Source: Paenibacillus tyrphae (lineage in GTDB: Bacteria; Bacillota; Bacilli; Paenibacillales; NBRC-103111). Taken from it: a DNA stretch of 64,000 bases. This document shows, in pieces, positions 35,038-45,500 of the stretch; position 1 is the stretch's first letter; every line of letters begins with the position of its first letter. A model generated the notes under the pieces. That model searched no databases. It saw nothing but the letters and a program-made list of their open reading frames with translations, and had not been told where the DNA came from. The position numbers were made by a program, and so were the translations under genes. The DNA lies in NCBI RefSeq assembly GCF_027925525.1, contig NZ_BSDJ01000001.1, positions 310,001-374,000 on the forward strand, read 5' to 3'.

Positions 35038-36885
35038 TCAAGACGAAACATGGGGATGAAACCAAATCTTATGAAAATCAAGCCAGCCTGAGGCATTTAT
35101 GGTAACTCCGCGAACCGATTTATGAAACGAAGTATTGCTTTTCTTTTGGACAAGGTACAGGACGGAATAGGTCTGCCATATCAGATTTTCCACATCCGCC
35201 AGTTTGCGCTGGCGTTCGTTCTCGTCGGATTCGCGAAAAACAGATACGGCCGCTTTTTTTACCGCCTCCGTCATGGGCTCGTCAAACGCACACAAGAAGT
35301 AATTTTTTTGCAGATACATCTCCAGCTCGCCTACCTCGTCATCGCTAAAGATGTTCCCAAACAATAGACAGTCATGCTGCGGCAAAGAAGGGTGAACCGC
35401 AAATTCGGACGGATCTGTAATTTCGATTTCCATATGGATTCCAAATGACTCGCAGCGCTCCCGAATCCAAACGGCGTCTTCCTCGTGATATTCGGTCGTA
35501 AGCAAACGGAACGCTTCCCCCTGATAGCCGCTTGCCTTCAACATAGCCAAAATTTCCGAGCGACTTGCACTGGAACTTTCCTCCATTGTCTTGCCGGAGA
35601 CCGGACGGTATGGGCGGAATCCTTGCGCGGGAAACACCCGGTCGCCCCCCAACTCGGCAATCATCTGTTCTCTATCGATGATATGATGAAGAGCTTGCCG
35701 GAATTTCGGATGGTTTTGCGGACCGGTCTTCCGCTGGTTAAATACAAGCAAACTGCAGCAGCAGAACAACGTTTCCATAGCAAGCCACTCGCTGTTCCCT
35801 TTTAACAAGGCATCCCGCTGCACTTTGGAGGCATCCCCGTGCGAAATCATAACCGAGGTCCAGTCAGGCTCCTTTAAGCTTCCGGTTTCCATTTCAGGGA
35901 AAATGAGAACCTCGACGCGATCCAGGTGCGGTCTGCCTTGAAAATGTGCGGGAAATGCCTCCAAAATACAGATGCCCTCATTGAGACGAACCATTCGAAA
36001 AGGGCCTGTTCCTGCCGGTTTTTTCCCAAATTCCGCTTCGCCTGCCCGGACGATCTCTTCGGGAACAATACTTGCGGGAATGGTGGAAAGAAACCGCAGA
36101 AACAAATAATTCGGTTCTTTCAAACGGATGCGTACCGTTTTATGGTCCATGGCATCGATCTGCTCGATGTCTTGAAACATCCAGCTCGATTCGAATCGTT
36201 CAGGGTTCAAGCGAAGCCGATCCAGGGAAAAAACGACATCGTGAGCAGTCAGCTCCCGTCCGTGATGGAACATGACGCTTTTTTTCAAATGGAACGTCCA
36301 TTCTCTGGCATCGACGCTGCTTTCCCAGGAATGTGCGATACAAGGTGTGACGGTTCGGCTTTCCTGATCGTATTCAACCAACGTATTGAACAACTGGCCT
36401 ACCATGTGAGCATCGAAATCATAATAAATCAGTCCGGGGTCAAGCGTTAAAATCGAACGGTACACAGGAAAACGCAGCGTATCCTGCAGCTTATTCGAAA
36501 CGGCCTGTGTGGAAAAACCCATTCCTTCCGACAGCCAGTCCATGAACTGCTCTTTGACAGCGGTCGCCCCGAAACGATTCATCAGTTCCATCGCTTCCTT
36601 GACATTCCCCTGTTCCATCTTAAGCTTAACTTCCCGTAGGAGAATTTCACCCGAATCCGTAAGTAAGGTCAACACGGAAGTATGACCGCGGCCCCGCCCG
36701 GCTTTCCACTCAATCCAGCCCAGCTCGCAAAGCTTGTGGACAATCAGCTTAGCGTAGCGAGGCGTACAGTACCATATCCCGGCAAGCTTGTCGACCGTAA
36801 CCGAGAAGGGCTTACCGACTTCGTGGTTGTTAAAATATTGGCGCAGCTCTAAAAAATGCGGAACCGTCAACATAGGGAACCTCAT
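35038..36885 (-). CDS. SgrR-family regulator with extracytoplasmic solute-binding-like domain
   Basis: 615 aa. The N-terminal 110 residues form an SgrR-type winged helix (LRQYFNNHEVGKPFSVTVDKL, CTPRYAKLIVHKLCELGWIEW). The rest is an SBP_bac_5 domain, the peptide/nickel-binding protein fold (YSFDAHMVGQLFNTLVEYD-like region, then FHLKKSVMFHHGRELTAHDV and PAGTGPFRM), with no signal peptide. SgrR proteins sense a small molecule with this domain. Start ATG at 36885, or ATG at 36873 after GAGG. It is divergent from an MFS transporter at 36986 with 100 bp between, which it likely controls, much as SgrR controls the sugar exporter SetA in enterics. Confidence 0.9.
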   Translation of the reverse strand: MRFPMLTVPHFLELRQYFNNHEVGKPFSVTVDKLAGIWYCTPRYAKLIVHKLCELGWIEWKAGRGRGHTSVLTLLTDSGEILLREVKLKMEQGNVKEAMELMNRFGATAVKEQFMDWLSEGMGFSTQAVSNKLQDTLRFPVYRSILTLDPGLIYYDFDAHMVGQLFNTLVEYDQESRTVTPCIAHSWESSVDAREWTFHLKKSVMFHHGRELTAHDVVFSLDRLRLNPERFESSWMFQDIEQIDAMDHKTVRIRLKEPNYLFLRFLSTIPASIVPEEIVRAGEAEFGKKPAGTGPFRMVRLNEGICILEAFPAHFQGRPHLDRVEVLIFPEMETGSLKEPDWTSVMISHGDASKVQRDALLKGNSEWLAMETLFCCCSLLVFNQRKTGPQNHPKFRQALHHIIDREQMIAELGGDRVFPAQGFRPYRPVSGKTMEESSSASRSEILAMLKASGYQGEAFRLLTTEYHEEDAVWIRERCESFGIHMEIEITDPSEFAVHPSLPQHDCLLFGNIFSDDEVGELEMYLQKNYFLCAFDEPMTEAVKKAAVSVFRESDENERQRKLADVENLIWQTYSVLYLVQKKSNTSFHKSVRGVTINASGWLDFHKIWFHPHVSS

Positions 36886-36985
36886 TTCTCATTAAAAAGG
36901 TGAAGTGATTTAATCAAATCATACTCTTTTTATCCCTTTTTTGATAGCTATACTGAAATTTAGGAAAACGAAACAGCAGAGGGTG

Positions 36986-38212
36986 ATGAAGAGGATGAAC
37001 ATGATCTTAAAAAAGCGGTTACACCTGCCCCGGTTTCATCCGGTAGCATGGGGAGTCATTATCGGAACCTTCCTGTCGCGCACAGGATTTTTCATGACAC
37101 TTCCATTTCTGGGCATTTATTTAGGGAAATTCAAGGGAATCGATCCGGCAACCGTTGGGGCCATTTTAGCCGTAAGCTTGTTGGCCGGAACCTTAAGCAG
37201 CTTTGTCGGAGGAGCATTATCGGATCGTATGGGCAGATATCCGGTTATGATTTCTTCGATGGCCGCCTGGAGTCTTGTCTTGATAGGCTTCGCCTTTGCC
37301 GCCGAAACTTGGGCGTTCTTCTTATTGAGTGCGATCAACGGTCTCTGCCGCAGTGTTTTCGAACCGACCGCCAGAGCCCTGCTCGCTGACGTCACTCCTT
37401 CCGAACAACGTGCCGACGCCTTTAATGCGAGATATTTTGCCATCAATCTGGGAGGAGCTATAGGACCGTTAGCAGGCTTGAAGCTTGGCGCAGGCAGTTC
37501 TTCATCACTATTGCCGTTTTTCGCAAGTGCTGTGATTTTCTTTATTTACGCCATGGTCTTGGTGTTTTTCATGGTCACGTTCAAGCAACAGCTTCATGAG
37601 AAATCAGCATCGATCACGATGAAGCAAATGGCACGAATTATTTTCACCGATAAAATATTCCTCTATTTTCTTCTGGGTAATGTATTTGTCGCAGGTGCCT
37701 ATTCCCACTTGGATACCACCTTATCGCAATTTATTGGTCATGACCGGATCGAAGCGTATTCGTTTCTTTTCGTGATCAATACGCTCTCCGTATTGGTATT
37801 GCAATATCCGCTTGCCAAGCTGATGAAGCGCTTCTCTTCGTTAACGGCGTTGAAAGCCGGGTGCCTGTTATTCGGATTGGGTCTGTTCGGGTTTGGGGTT
37901 TTTGACAATATCTCGATGCTGGCCTTGTCGATGGTCGTTTTTACGACGGGCGAAATTTTATGTTTTGTCATTGGAGACGTGCTTATCGGTGAAATTGCGC
38001 CGGAGCATTTGAGAGGGGCCTATTATGGCGCCAGCGGATTGGCATTTATCGGGCAGAGTGTGTGCGCTTGGATTGGCGGTATTTTACTGAGCGTATTAGG
38101 CTTCGGGCAAGGTCCTGTCCTATTCGCGATCCTCATGCTTCTGGCATTTGTCGCCTTTCCATTCTTCCATCGAGGGCAGCATCTTTGGGAACAACGGCGG
38201 CTTCGCGAATGA
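36986..38212 (+). CDS. MFS transporter (drug/sugar efflux type)
   Basis: About 408 aa with twelve predicted membrane segments. The loop 2-3 motif is present as GGALSDRMGRYPVM, and a second half-repeat is seen. The N-terminus has FLSRTGFFMTLPFLGIYLGK. The arrangement resembles 12-TMS exporters of the DHA1/YdhP-like group. Substrate unknown. Of several ATGs I favour 36986 or 36995, near AGAGGG. Divergent from and probably regulated by the SgrR-like protein. The stem of the terminator at 38199-38232 begins inside its last codons. Confidence 0.9.
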   Translation: MKRMNMILKKRLHLPRFHPVAWGVIIGTFLSRTGFFMTLPFLGIYLGKFKGIDPATVGAILAVSLLAGTLSSFVGGALSDRMGRYPVMISSMAAWSLVLIGFAFAAETWAFFLLSAINGLCRSVFEPTARALLADVTPSEQRADAFNARYFAINLGGAIGPLAGLKLGAGSSSSLLPFFASAVIFFIYAMVLVFFMVTFKQQLHEKSASITMKQMARIIFTDKIFLYFLLGNVFVAGAYSHLDTTLSQFIGHDRIEAYSFLFVINTLSVLVLQYPLAKLMKRFSSLTALKAGCLLFGLGLFGFGVFDNISMLALSMVVFTTGEILCFVIGDVLIGEIAPEHLRGAYYGASGLAFIGQSVCAWIGGILLSVLGFGQGPVLFAILMLLAFVAFPFFHRGQHLWEQRRLRE

Positions 38213-38236
38213 TAAAATCATCTCGCGAAGCCTTGT
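38199..38236. terminator. Convergent terminator, MFS/LLM genes
   Basis: Perfect 10-bp stem GGCTTCGCGA/TCGCGAAGCC; the left arm overlaps the end of the MFS gene and the right arm is followed by TTGTT. Confidence 0.7.
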
Positions 38237-38253
38237 TAGGTTTGTACAATGGG

Positions 38254-39279
38254 TTACGATTTCATAAGATCGGCGACGATTTCGTAAGAACGCAGGCGCG
38301 CCTGATGATCAAACACGTGGCCGACGACCATGATTTCGTCCGCTTGGGTAGCGTTCAGAAAGGCTTGCAGCTTTTCTTTCACCGTTTCCCGACTGCCGAA
38401 AATGGAGGAACCAAGCTGCTGCTGCAAGGCTTGCTTTTCGTGCTCGCTCCATAGGCCGTCCATGCTGTCCACAGGCGGCTGCAGCGGCGCTTCATGGCCC
38501 CGGATCAGGTTGAGGAATTGCTGCTGCAATGTCGTGCCCAGACGTTCCGCTTCTTCATCCGTATCCGCGGCAATGACGTTGACGCCAACCATCGCATACG
38601 GCTTCTCCAGCACTTTCGAAGGCTGGAACGAACGACGATATAATTCCATCGCCGGCACGGTGTTGGTGGGCGAAAAGTGACTGGCGTAAGCAAACGGCAG
38701 ACCGAGCTGACCGGCCAATTGAGCGCTGAAGCCGCTGGAGCCGAGCAGCCAGATCGGAATCGTTAGGCCCTCTCCCGGGATCGCCCTCACATGCCTCGGG
38801 CCTGAGGCCAACGAAGGGTCGAAATAAGCCCGCAGCTCGTCCAATTGGTCGGGGAAATCCTCGCCTCCGCTCCGAATGTCGCGGCGCAGCGCGTATGCGG
38901 TTCGCTGATCCGTGCCGGGCGCGCGCCCGAGACCCAGGTCAATGCGTCCCGGGAACAGGGATTCAAGCGTCCCGAAATGCTCAGCGATCACCAGAGGCGA
39001 ATGGTTGGGAAGCATGATCCCGCCCGAGCCCACCCGGATCGTTGATGTACCGGCCGCCACATGAGCGATCACAACGGAAGTAGCGGAGCTGGCGATAAAA
39101 GGCATATTATGGTGCTCTGCCAGCCAGTAGCGGTTATAGCCCCACTTCTCCACATGCCGGGCAAGGTCCAGCGTGTTGCGAAAAGATTCGGCAGGAGTTC
39201 CCCCGGCGACGATAGGAGACAAATCGAGCACGGAGAAGGGGATATCGCTCAATCGTTTGTTCGTCTTATTTGCAGACAT
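38254..39279 (-). CDS. LLM-class flavin-dependent oxidoreductase
   Basis: 341 aa luciferase-like monooxygenase of the YceB/alkanal type. Visible signatures: [59 protein letters not shown], and [16 protein letters not shown]. It uses reduced FMN (or F420 in other groups) and oxygen; the substrate is not known. ATG at 39279 follows GAGGAAG. It stands alone. Confidence 0.92.
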   Translation of the reverse strand: MSANKTNKRLSDIPFSVLDLSPIVAGGTPAESFRNTLDLARHVEKWGYNRYWLAEHHNMPFIASSATSVVIAHVAAGTSTIRVGSGGIMLPNHSPLVIAEHFGTLESLFPGRIDLGLGRAPGTDQRTAYALRRDIRSGGEDFPDQLDELRAYFDPSLASGPRHVRAIPGEGLTIPIWLLGSSGFSAQLAGQLGLPFAYASHFSPTNTVPAMELYRRSFQPSKVLEKPYAMVGVNVIAADTDEEAERLGTTLQQQFLNLIRGHEAPLQPPVDSMDGLWSEHEKQALQQQLGSSIFGSRETVKEKLQAFLNATQADEIMVVGHVFDHQARLRSYEIVADLMKS

Positions 39280-39491
39280 ATGGTCTTCCTCATTTCATTT
39301 TATTATTTTGCCTTGCGTCCCATTTTTTACGACATGCATTTGTATATCGTGATATCTATCTTTTTAGATGTAAAAGCAAAAGCAGCATACATGGAAAATC
39401 CTCCAGTGCGTAGAAATTAACCATGTTTGCCGGGTTATTATTTCATTATATATAGAAATACAGATATGTCAATGCAGAGACCGATCCATAA

Positions 39492-39536
39492 AGAAGAGCT
39501 GTCCCATCAGTAGAAATCTACTTCAAGGGCAGCTCA
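39492..39536 (-). terminator. Terminator of cysJI
   Basis: GAGCTG/CAGCTC plus inner CCC/GGG and AGTAGA/TCTACT pairing; on the minus strand it is followed by TTCTTTAT, about 35 bases after the cysI stop. Confidence 0.7.
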
Positions 39537-39570
39537 TTCGATTTGTCATATAAGACTATTCCGTTTGCTC

Positions 39571-41292
39571 TTACTCGTGAAAATCAAGCCCCGAACGAAC
39601 TTCTTTGACGTACCCGGCGCGAATCGTGAAGTCGCCGAAATGCTCGCCTTCCTCGCGTTCCTTCGCATAGCGGTTCAAGATGGGCCGCAGTTCCGCAAGA
39701 ATCTGCGTCTCGTCAATATTTTCGCGGTACATTTTATTGAGCCGGTTGCCGGAGAAGCCGCCGCCCAAATACATGTTGTATCTCCCCGGTGCCTTGCCGA
39801 TAAAGGAAAGCTCCGCAAGCGCGGGACGGGCGCAGCCGTTCGGACAGCCGGTCATCCGAATGACAATCTCCTCTTCGCGCAGTCCCGCCTCATCCAAGAT
39901 CGATTCGATCTTGTCCAGCAGCGTAGGCAAATAGCGCTCCGATTCGGCCATCGCCAACCCACAGGTCGGCAAGGCAACACAGGCCATCGAGTTTCTGCGC
40001 AGCGCGGAATATTGAATCCCGTCGGTCAGCCCGTATGCCTTAATGATTTCCTCGATTTTTTTCTTCTTCTGAGTTGACACATTACCTATGATCAGGTTCT
40101 GATTCGGCGTCAGACGGAAATCCCCGTTGTGCACTTTGGCAATTTCCCGTAAGCCGGACATCAACGGGTAATTGTCCTCGTCCTTCACCCGGCCGTTCTG
40201 AATAAAGAGGGTGAAATGCCATTTGCCGTTGCTTCCCTTCACCCAGCCGTAACGGTCTCCATTATGGTCAAAATGATAAGGGCGTGCTTCCTCCAGCTTC
40301 CATCCCAAGCGCTGGTGAAGCTCGTCGATAAACCATTCCAAGCCGCGGTCGTCGATCGTGTACTTGAACCGGGCATGCTTTCGTACCGAACGGTCTCCGT
40401 AATCCCTTTGGATCGTAACCGTTTTTTCGGCCAAGTCGACGACCTGCTCCGGCGTGACAAAACCGATCACCCGGGCCAGCTGCGGATACGTTTGCGAATC
40501 ACCGTGGGTCATCCCCATGCCTCCGCCGACAGCCACGTTGAAGCCCAGCAGCCGTCCTTGCTCATGAATCGCGATCAAGCCAAGATCCTGGGAGAAGACA
40601 TCGACGTCGTTGGAAGGCGGCACGGCAATTCCGATCTTGAACTTGCGCGGCAAATAAACCGGCCCATATATCGGTTCTTGCTCTTCACCCTCGCGGCTGT
40701 CGATGACCTTCTCTTCATCCAGCCAAATTTCATGGTAGGCCCTGGTTCGCGGATCAAGATGATGGCTGATCTTCTGGGCCCATTCGTACACCTGCTCGTG
40801 GATTTCGGAAACGTACGGGTTCGGATTGCACATCACGTTACGATTGACGTCCCCGCATGCCGCAAGCGTGCTTAACAGCGCCTCGTTGACTTCCTTGATG
40901 AGATGCTTCATGTTCCACTTGATCACGCCGTGAAGCTGGAACGACTGACGGGTCGTGAGACGAATCGTTCCGTTTGCATATTGCTGCGCGATCCGGTCCA
41001 TCATCAGCCATTGCTCCGGCGTAACGACCCCACCGGCAGCCCTCACGCGCACCATGAACTGGTAGGCCGGCTCCAGCTTTTGTTTATTCCGCTCGTTGCG
41101 AAGATCCCGGTCGTCCTGCATATAGCTTCCGTGAAATTTCATCAGGCGGTTATCGTCCTCGGGAATGGAGCCCGTGATTCTGTCCGTGAGCGTGTCCGCA
41201 AGAGATCCCCGCAGGTAGTCGCTTCGCTTCTTGATCTCCTCTACATCGCTATGAGGCGCACTGTTCGGTGAAAGTAAATTGTTTTCGCTCAT
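39571..41292 (-). CDS. cysI: Assimilatory sulfite reductase hemoprotein subunit
   Basis: Reduces sulfite to sulfide with six electrons supplied by CysJ. The siroheme/4Fe-4S ligands are present as [16 protein letters not shown] (C-x5-C) and [11 protein letters not shown] (C-x3-C). The two nitrite/sulfite reductase half-domains are complete; [13 protein letters not shown] and [13 protein letters not shown] are the paired substrate-binding strands. 573 aa, normal length. ATG at 41292 follows GAGAGGGGAT. It lies 35 bp downstream of cysJ in the same operon. Confidence 0.97.
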   Translation of the reverse strand: MSENNLLSPNSAPHSDVEEIKKRSDYLRGSLADTLTDRITGSIPEDDNRLMKFHGSYMQDDRDLRNERNKQKLEPAYQFMVRVRAAGGVVTPEQWLMMDRIAQQYANGTIRLTTRQSFQLHGVIKWNMKHLIKEVNEALLSTLAACGDVNRNVMCNPNPYVSEIHEQVYEWAQKISHHLDPRTRAYHEIWLDEEKVIDSREGEEQEPIYGPVYLPRKFKIGIAVPPSNDVDVFSQDLGLIAIHEQGRLLGFNVAVGGGMGMTHGDSQTYPQLARVIGFVTPEQVVDLAEKTVTIQRDYGDRSVRKHARFKYTIDDRGLEWFIDELHQRLGWKLEEARPYHFDHNGDRYGWVKGSNGKWHFTLFIQNGRVKDEDNYPLMSGLREIAKVHNGDFRLTPNQNLIIGNVSTQKKKKIEEIIKAYGLTDGIQYSALRRNSMACVALPTCGLAMAESERYLPTLLDKIESILDEAGLREEEIVIRMTGCPNGCARPALAELSFIGKAPGRYNMYLGGGFSGNRLNKMYRENIDETQILAELRPILNRYAKEREEGEHFGDFTIRAGYVKEVRSGLDFHE

Positions 41293-41327
41293 GTTCCTAT
41301 CCCCTCTCGTTATCTTTGAGCCTGAAC

Positions 41328-43136
41328 TCAGTAGACATCTCGCTGATAACGTTTGTCCTGTTGCAATCGTGCCAAATACTCCGCGGCAGCCTCTGAGCTA
41401 AGCCCGCCCTCCCGCTCGATAATGGTGACGAGAGCGGCATGAACGTCATGCGCCATATGCTTTTCGTCTCCGCACACGTAGATGGCGGCACCTTCCTCCA
41501 GCCATTGATACAATTCCTTGCCGTGTTCGAGAAGGCGGTGCTGCACATAGACCTTCTCATCCGTATCGCGGGAGAACGCGACATCCATGCGGGTCAGCAC
41601 GCCATCTTTCAGCCAGCGCTGCCACTCGACCTGATAAAGGAAATCCGTGGAGAAATGGCGGTCGCCGAAAAACAGCCACGTCTTGCCCTGCGCCCCGGTT
41701 TCTTCCCGTTCGCCCAGGAACGCCCGGAATGGAGCAGCGCCTGTGCCGGGTCCGATCATGATAACCGGCGTATCCGGATTTTGCGGAAGCTTGAAGTTCG
41801 GATTCTGCTGGATAAATACCGGCAGCGAATCGCCCAGTTCCAGATGGTCCGCAATATAGGCCGAGCATACGCCGTATCGCTCTCGTCCGTGCGCTTCGTA
41901 TTGCACCTTCCGGACCGTGAGATGCACCTCGTCCGGGTACGCCTTCGGACTGCTGGAAATCGAATACAGGCGCGGCGGCAGCTTGCGAAGAATCGATACA
42001 AACTCCTTGCCCGATACTCCCTTCAGCTGATAATCCTGCACCAGATCCAACAAATCCCGATTTTTGATATACGCTCGAAGCTCCTGCTCTCGTCCCGGCG
42101 CAAGCAGCTCCTGCAGACCGCTGTCCGGGAACAGAGCTGCCGCTTGCTCCAACAGCGGCTTGGTCAGAACCGTAATTTCATAATAGCCGGTCAAAGCTTC
42201 AAGCAGCGGGCGCTCGTTGCCGTTTTTATCGACCGGAACGAGCTCCTCCCGGTTCAAATCCAACGCCTGAATCAGTTCATCGACAAGTCCGGGATGATTC
42301 TTCGGATACACGCCCAAGCTATCGCCCGGCTCGTACTGGAGATTGGACCCTTCCAGCGAAATCTCCAGGTGACGCGTTTCCCGGTCCGATCCGCGGCCGT
42401 TCAGATTCAAATTTTCAAGCACCGCGGCTTGAAACGGGTTCGATCTCGAATATTCCGTCAGCTGCGTCTCGCTCCGGACAGCTGCACCGCCGCCGCTTGC
42501 GGAGGACGGGGCCGCCGGGGTCTCGTTCAGAGAAGCCAGGACACGCTCCATCCACTCCGCCGCGGAATCCTCAAAATCGACATCGCAGTCGACGCGTGCG
42601 GTAAGCCTTTTGCCCCCGAGCTCTTCCAGGCGCTTGTCGAAGTCCTTGCCCGTCTGACAGAAAAATTCATACGAAGTGTCCCCCAAAGCCAATACGGAAA
42701 AACGCAAGCCTTCCAATTGCGGCGCTCGCTTGCTGTGCAGAAATTCATAGAAAGACAGCGCATTATCCGGCGGCTCGCCTTCCCCGTGCGTGCTCACCAG
42801 AATGAGTAGGTTTTCAACCTTCTTTAACGTATTCGGTTTGAAATCGCTCATGGAGGAAAGCGTCGGCTGGAGGCCCTGTTCCTTCAGCTTTTCGCTCAGC
42901 TTCTTGGCCAGCTTCTGGCTGTTTCCGGTCTGGGACCCGAACAGCACCGTGACCTCCTTCGAGAGGACCGGTTGGTTCACGACCGGCGCAGCCGCCGAGG
43001 CTTCGGTTTTGTGCAGAGCCGTCAAATAGCCGCTCAGCCAAATCTTCTGCACTTCCGTCAGCGTAGGCAGCAAGCGGTTGAGAAGCTCCACCTGCTCTTG
43101 ATTAAAAGGGCTGTTCATCACCTGTAATATCAACAA
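41328..43136 (-). CDS. cysJ: Assimilatory sulfite reductase flavoprotein subunit
   Basis: Transfers electrons from NADPH through FAD and FMN to CysI. Order: an N-terminal helical tail, a flavodoxin domain ([30 protein letters not shown]), an FAD-binding domain ([19 protein letters not shown]), and an NADPH-binding domain ([28 protein letters not shown]). 602 aa. The start is TTG at 43136 with GAGGTG seven bases upstream; the resulting [12 protein letters not shown] matches the beginning of the Bacillus protein as I remember it. First gene of cysJI. Confidence 0.97.
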   Translation of the reverse strand: MLILQVMNSPFNQEQVELLNRLLPTLTEVQKIWLSGYLTALHKTEASAAAPVVNQPVLSKEVTVLFGSQTGNSQKLAKKLSEKLKEQGLQPTLSSMSDFKPNTLKKVENLLILVSTHGEGEPPDNALSFYEFLHSKRAPQLEGLRFSVLALGDTSYEFFCQTGKDFDKRLEELGGKRLTARVDCDVDFEDSAAEWMERVLASLNETPAAPSSASGGGAAVRSETQLTEYSRSNPFQAAVLENLNLNGRGSDRETRHLEISLEGSNLQYEPGDSLGVYPKNHPGLVDELIQALDLNREELVPVDKNGNERPLLEALTGYYEITVLTKPLLEQAAALFPDSGLQELLAPGREQELRAYIKNRDLLDLVQDYQLKGVSGKEFVSILRKLPPRLYSISSSPKAYPDEVHLTVRKVQYEAHGRERYGVCSAYIADHLELGDSLPVFIQQNPNFKLPQNPDTPVIMIGPGTGAAPFRAFLGEREETGAQGKTWLFFGDRHFSTDFLYQVEWQRWLKDGVLTRMDVAFSRDTDEKVYVQHRLLEHGKELYQWLEEGAAIYVCGDEKHMAHDVHAALVTIIEREGGLSSEAAAEYLARLQQDKRYQRDVY

Positions 43137-43311
43137 TATGCACCTCGCATAGGATGAAAATAATTCCTAGTATTCTTATATAATTAATTTTATCTTATCT
43201 CCAACCTATCACAGCAGGGTAAACGGATCAATTAAAAGGATTTTATAGCTTTTATTAGTTTTGCTGATAAATCGCCGATCCTTACCAGATCACAAATAAA
43301 TATTGCCCGAT

Positions 43312-43336
43312 AAACCAATATCCGATATATTGGTTT
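43312..43336. promoter_or_regulatory. Perfect palindromic operator at the GntR gene start
   Basis: AAACCAATAT-CCGAT-ATATTGGTTT, a perfect 10-bp inverted repeat that ends one base before the GntR ATG. It is a strong candidate autoregulatory site, and it leaves no Shine-Dalgarno sequence before that start. Confidence 0.75.
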
Positions 43337-43337
43337 T

Positions 43338-44003
43338 ATGAAAAAAGATCAGATTCAACCCATTCAACGGCTGTCGTTTAGAGATGAAGTCTATCAAACG
43401 TTAAAAAAGTGGATTATCACCTTGGAACTGCATCCCGGAGAACGCTTGAGCGACAAAGAATTGGCGGAGAAATTTGGCATCAGCCGCACGCCGGTCAGGG
43501 AAGCGCTTAAAAGGCTCGAAGATGAAGGTCTGGTCGCATCCCTCCCGGGATCGTCCACTTACGTCGCTCCATTACATGTAACGGAGGCGAAGCACGCGTT
43601 TACGGTAGTCGCAGTCTTGCATGCTTTGGCTACAAGACTCGCATGTCCTGTTTTGAAGGAAACGGATCTTCAAGCGCTAGAGGCAAGCAATAACGCCTTA
43701 CAGCTTGCGATTGAACAAGGCGACGTGATTCAGGCTATCGAGGCGGATGCGCATTTTCACAAGGTGTTCTTGGACGCGGCGGGGAACCCGGAGATCGTTC
43801 TGGCATTAGAACGCAGCATCCCCAAAATTCAACGACTGGAGATTTCCCAATTCAATACTCTGAAAGGGTTGAATTCCGTGGAGCAGCACAATCACATTAT
43901 GGCCGCCTGCCGCAATGGGGAGTGTGAAAAGGCTGCCCGTCTTGTCGAAGAAAACTGGCTAAGTCTTGGCGAGCTGCTGACCCAATCCACGGAACCGAGG
44001 TGA
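43338..44003 (+). CDS. GntR-family regulator, FCD (FadR) subgroup
   Basis: 221 aa. The N-terminal winged helix has LHPGERLSDKELAEKFGISR and TPVREALKRLEDEGLV, followed by an FCD ligand-binding domain of about 130 residues whose metal-binding residues appear in DAHFHKVFLDAAGNPEI and EQHNHIMAAC. No ribosome-binding site is visible; the ATG follows the palindrome directly, so it may be translated as a near-leaderless mRNA. The EmrE-like transporter begins three to six bases after its stop, so the two form an operon. Divergent from cysJ across 200 bp. Confidence 0.92.
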   Translation: MKKDQIQPIQRLSFRDEVYQTLKKWIITLELHPGERLSDKELAEKFGISRTPVREALKRLEDEGLVASLPGSSTYVAPLHVTEAKHAFTVVAVLHALATRLACPVLKETDLQALEASNNALQLAIEQGDVIQAIEADAHFHKVFLDAAGNPEIVLALERSIPKIQRLEISQFNTLKGLNSVEQHNHIMAACRNGECEKAARLVEENWLSLGELLTQSTEPR

Positions 44004-44006
44004 CCC

Positions 44007-44993
44007 TTGTTGAAGCCCATTTTGATCGGTATAGGCTCGGCCTTCTTTTTTGCTTTTACCTTTGTTCTCAATGCTTCGATGGAGCTGTCCGGCGGGAGTT
44101 GGATTTGGAGCGCCGCGCTGCGCTATCTCTTCATGGTTCCGCTGCTCCTGGGCGTCGTACTGGCTCGGAAAAACCTGCGCCCGCTCTTCGCGGAAATGAG
44201 AAAACAACCCGGAACGTGGCTATGGTGGGGCACGGTGGGATTCGGGTTGTTCTATGCTCCCTTATGCTTCGCAGCCGCGTATTCCCCCGGCTGGCTGATT
44301 GCCGGCACATGGCAAGTTACGATTATCTCGGGCACTTTGCTTGCGCCGTTATTTTGGGAGACGATCTCTACCGACAAGGGACCTATGCAAGCCCGGGGGA
44401 AAATTCCCGTTAAGGGCCTAGTCATGTCGCTCCTCATCCTGATAGGGATTATTCTCATGCAGATCGAACATGCCAAAAGCCTTTCCTTGGAAAACCTATT
44501 GCTCGGAGTCATCCCTGTGCTGATCGCGTCGTTCGCCTATCCCTTGGGCAATAGGAAAATGATGGAGCTCTGCGAAGGGCGTTTGGATACGTTTCAGAGG
44601 GTATTGGGCATGACGATGGCAAGTCTGCCATTCTGGCTGGTCCTTTCCTTGTACGGCTTGTCTACCGTAGGCTTGCCGAGCAAGGAGCAGAGCTTTCAAG
44701 CGTTGCTGGTCGCCCTGTTTTCCGGCGTCGCGGCCACCGTCCTCTTCTTCAAAGCAACGGATATGGTGCGGGGAAATATGCGGAAGCTGGCTTCGGTCGA
44801 AGCCACGCAGTCGATGGAAGTCCTGTTCGCCTTAGCCGGGGAGCTGCTGTTTTTGTCGATCCCCCTGCCTTCGCTTTTATCCTGGTGCGGGATGATTGTA
44901 GTCGTTCTCGGCATGATTTTGCATAGTTACGTGGCGAATAAGCAAGAGGAAAGTCAGTTGAAACCGTCAGCCGCGCTGAACGAAAGAGCATAA
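44007..44993 (+). CDS. EmrE-like multidrug/metabolite exporter (DMT superfamily)
   Basis: 328 aa with about ten membrane segments of the PF13536-type multidrug resistance efflux family (IGIGSAFFFAFTFVLNASME, SWIWSAALRYLFMVPLL, and SVEATQSMEVLFALAGELLFL in the second repeat). The start is TTG at 44007 or 44010; GAGGTGA, which includes the stop of the GntR gene, is the ribosome site. It is cotranscribed with the GntR regulator, which probably senses its substrate or a precursor. Confidence 0.9.
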   Translation: MLKPILIGIGSAFFFAFTFVLNASMELSGGSWIWSAALRYLFMVPLLLGVVLARKNLRPLFAEMRKQPGTWLWWGTVGFGLFYAPLCFAAAYSPGWLIAGTWQVTIISGTLLAPLFWETISTDKGPMQARGKIPVKGLVMSLLILIGIILMQIEHAKSLSLENLLLGVIPVLIASFAYPLGNRKMMELCEGRLDTFQRVLGMTMASLPFWLVLSLYGLSTVGLPSKEQSFQALLVALFSGVAATVLFFKATDMVRGNMRKLASVEATQSMEVLFALAGELLFLSIPLPSLLSWCGMIVVVLGMILHSYVANKQEESQLKPSAALNERA

Positions 44994-45040
44994 AAATATC
45001 GCCGTCCAACTCCGACAGAGGTGTGAACGGCGATATTTTT
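44992..45040. terminator. Bidirectional terminator
   Basis: AAAAATATCGCCGT pairs with ACGGCGATATTTTT; T-runs on both strands serve the exporter and the convergent SRPBCC gene. Confidence 0.85.
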
Positions 45041-45059
45041 AATTCATCCCATCGCATAG

Positions 45060-45500
45060 CTAGGAGGTCATTTCTTCCAGCACCCTGCCTAACCGGTCGA
45101 GGTTCTGTTCGTTAGCTTCCATACAGAAAGTCTTGACTTGTTCGAATTCCTCGGTTAGCTTGAAAAGCTGACGGAACGTAACTTTGGTACGGCCTTCCAG
45201 GTTCTCGAAAGTACCCGTTAACCGAAATTCGTGACCGGATAGATGGTCAATCACGATCCGCTCAAACGGTACGATCTCAACAAAGACGTTATGGTTCGGG
45301 TAATCCGTACCGTCCGGTCCATGCATGGTGAGTCGCCACGTGCCGCCCGGCCGGATATCGCACTCGTGAAATGTATTCGTGAAGCCATGCGGCCCCCACC
45401 AACGAGCGAGCAAATCAGGGGTTGTCCAAGCCCGAAATACAAGCTCCTGCGGTACATCGAACTCGCGTATGGAAATAAGTTCATTTTTCCCCATGCTCAT
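45060..45500 (-). CDS. SRPBCC (AHSA1-like) protein, second of pair
   Basis: About 146 aa, START/Bet v1-type fold. Motifs: REFDVPQELVFRAWTTPDLL, ARWWGPHGFTN, RPGGTWRLTMHGPDG, and a C-terminal amphipathic helix (QVKTFCMEANEQNLDRLG). AHSA1-like proteins bind hydrophobic ligands; the role is unknown. I chose ATG at 45500, spaced seven bases from GAGGGG; it overlaps the end of the preceding paralogue by about 20 bases. Third gene of the MerR operon. Confidence 0.9.
   Translation of the reverse strand: MSMGKNELISIREFDVPQELVFRAWTTPDLLARWWGPHGFTNTFHECDIRPGGTWRLTMHGPDGTDYPNHNVFVEIVPFERIVIDHLSGHEFRLTGTFENLEGRTKVTFRQLFKLTEEFEQVKTFCMEANEQNLDRLGRVLEEMTS

Noticed and set aside
41439-42809. Long open frame (456 codons) opposite cysJ
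   Set aside because: It lies fully antisense to a clear cysJ; its residues show no family, and it reflects GC-biased codon use of the real gene.
43137-43311. Considered a CymR box or S-box upstream of cysJI
   Set aside because: The sequence has AT-rich TTCCTAGTATT-like stretches but no clear match to either consensus.
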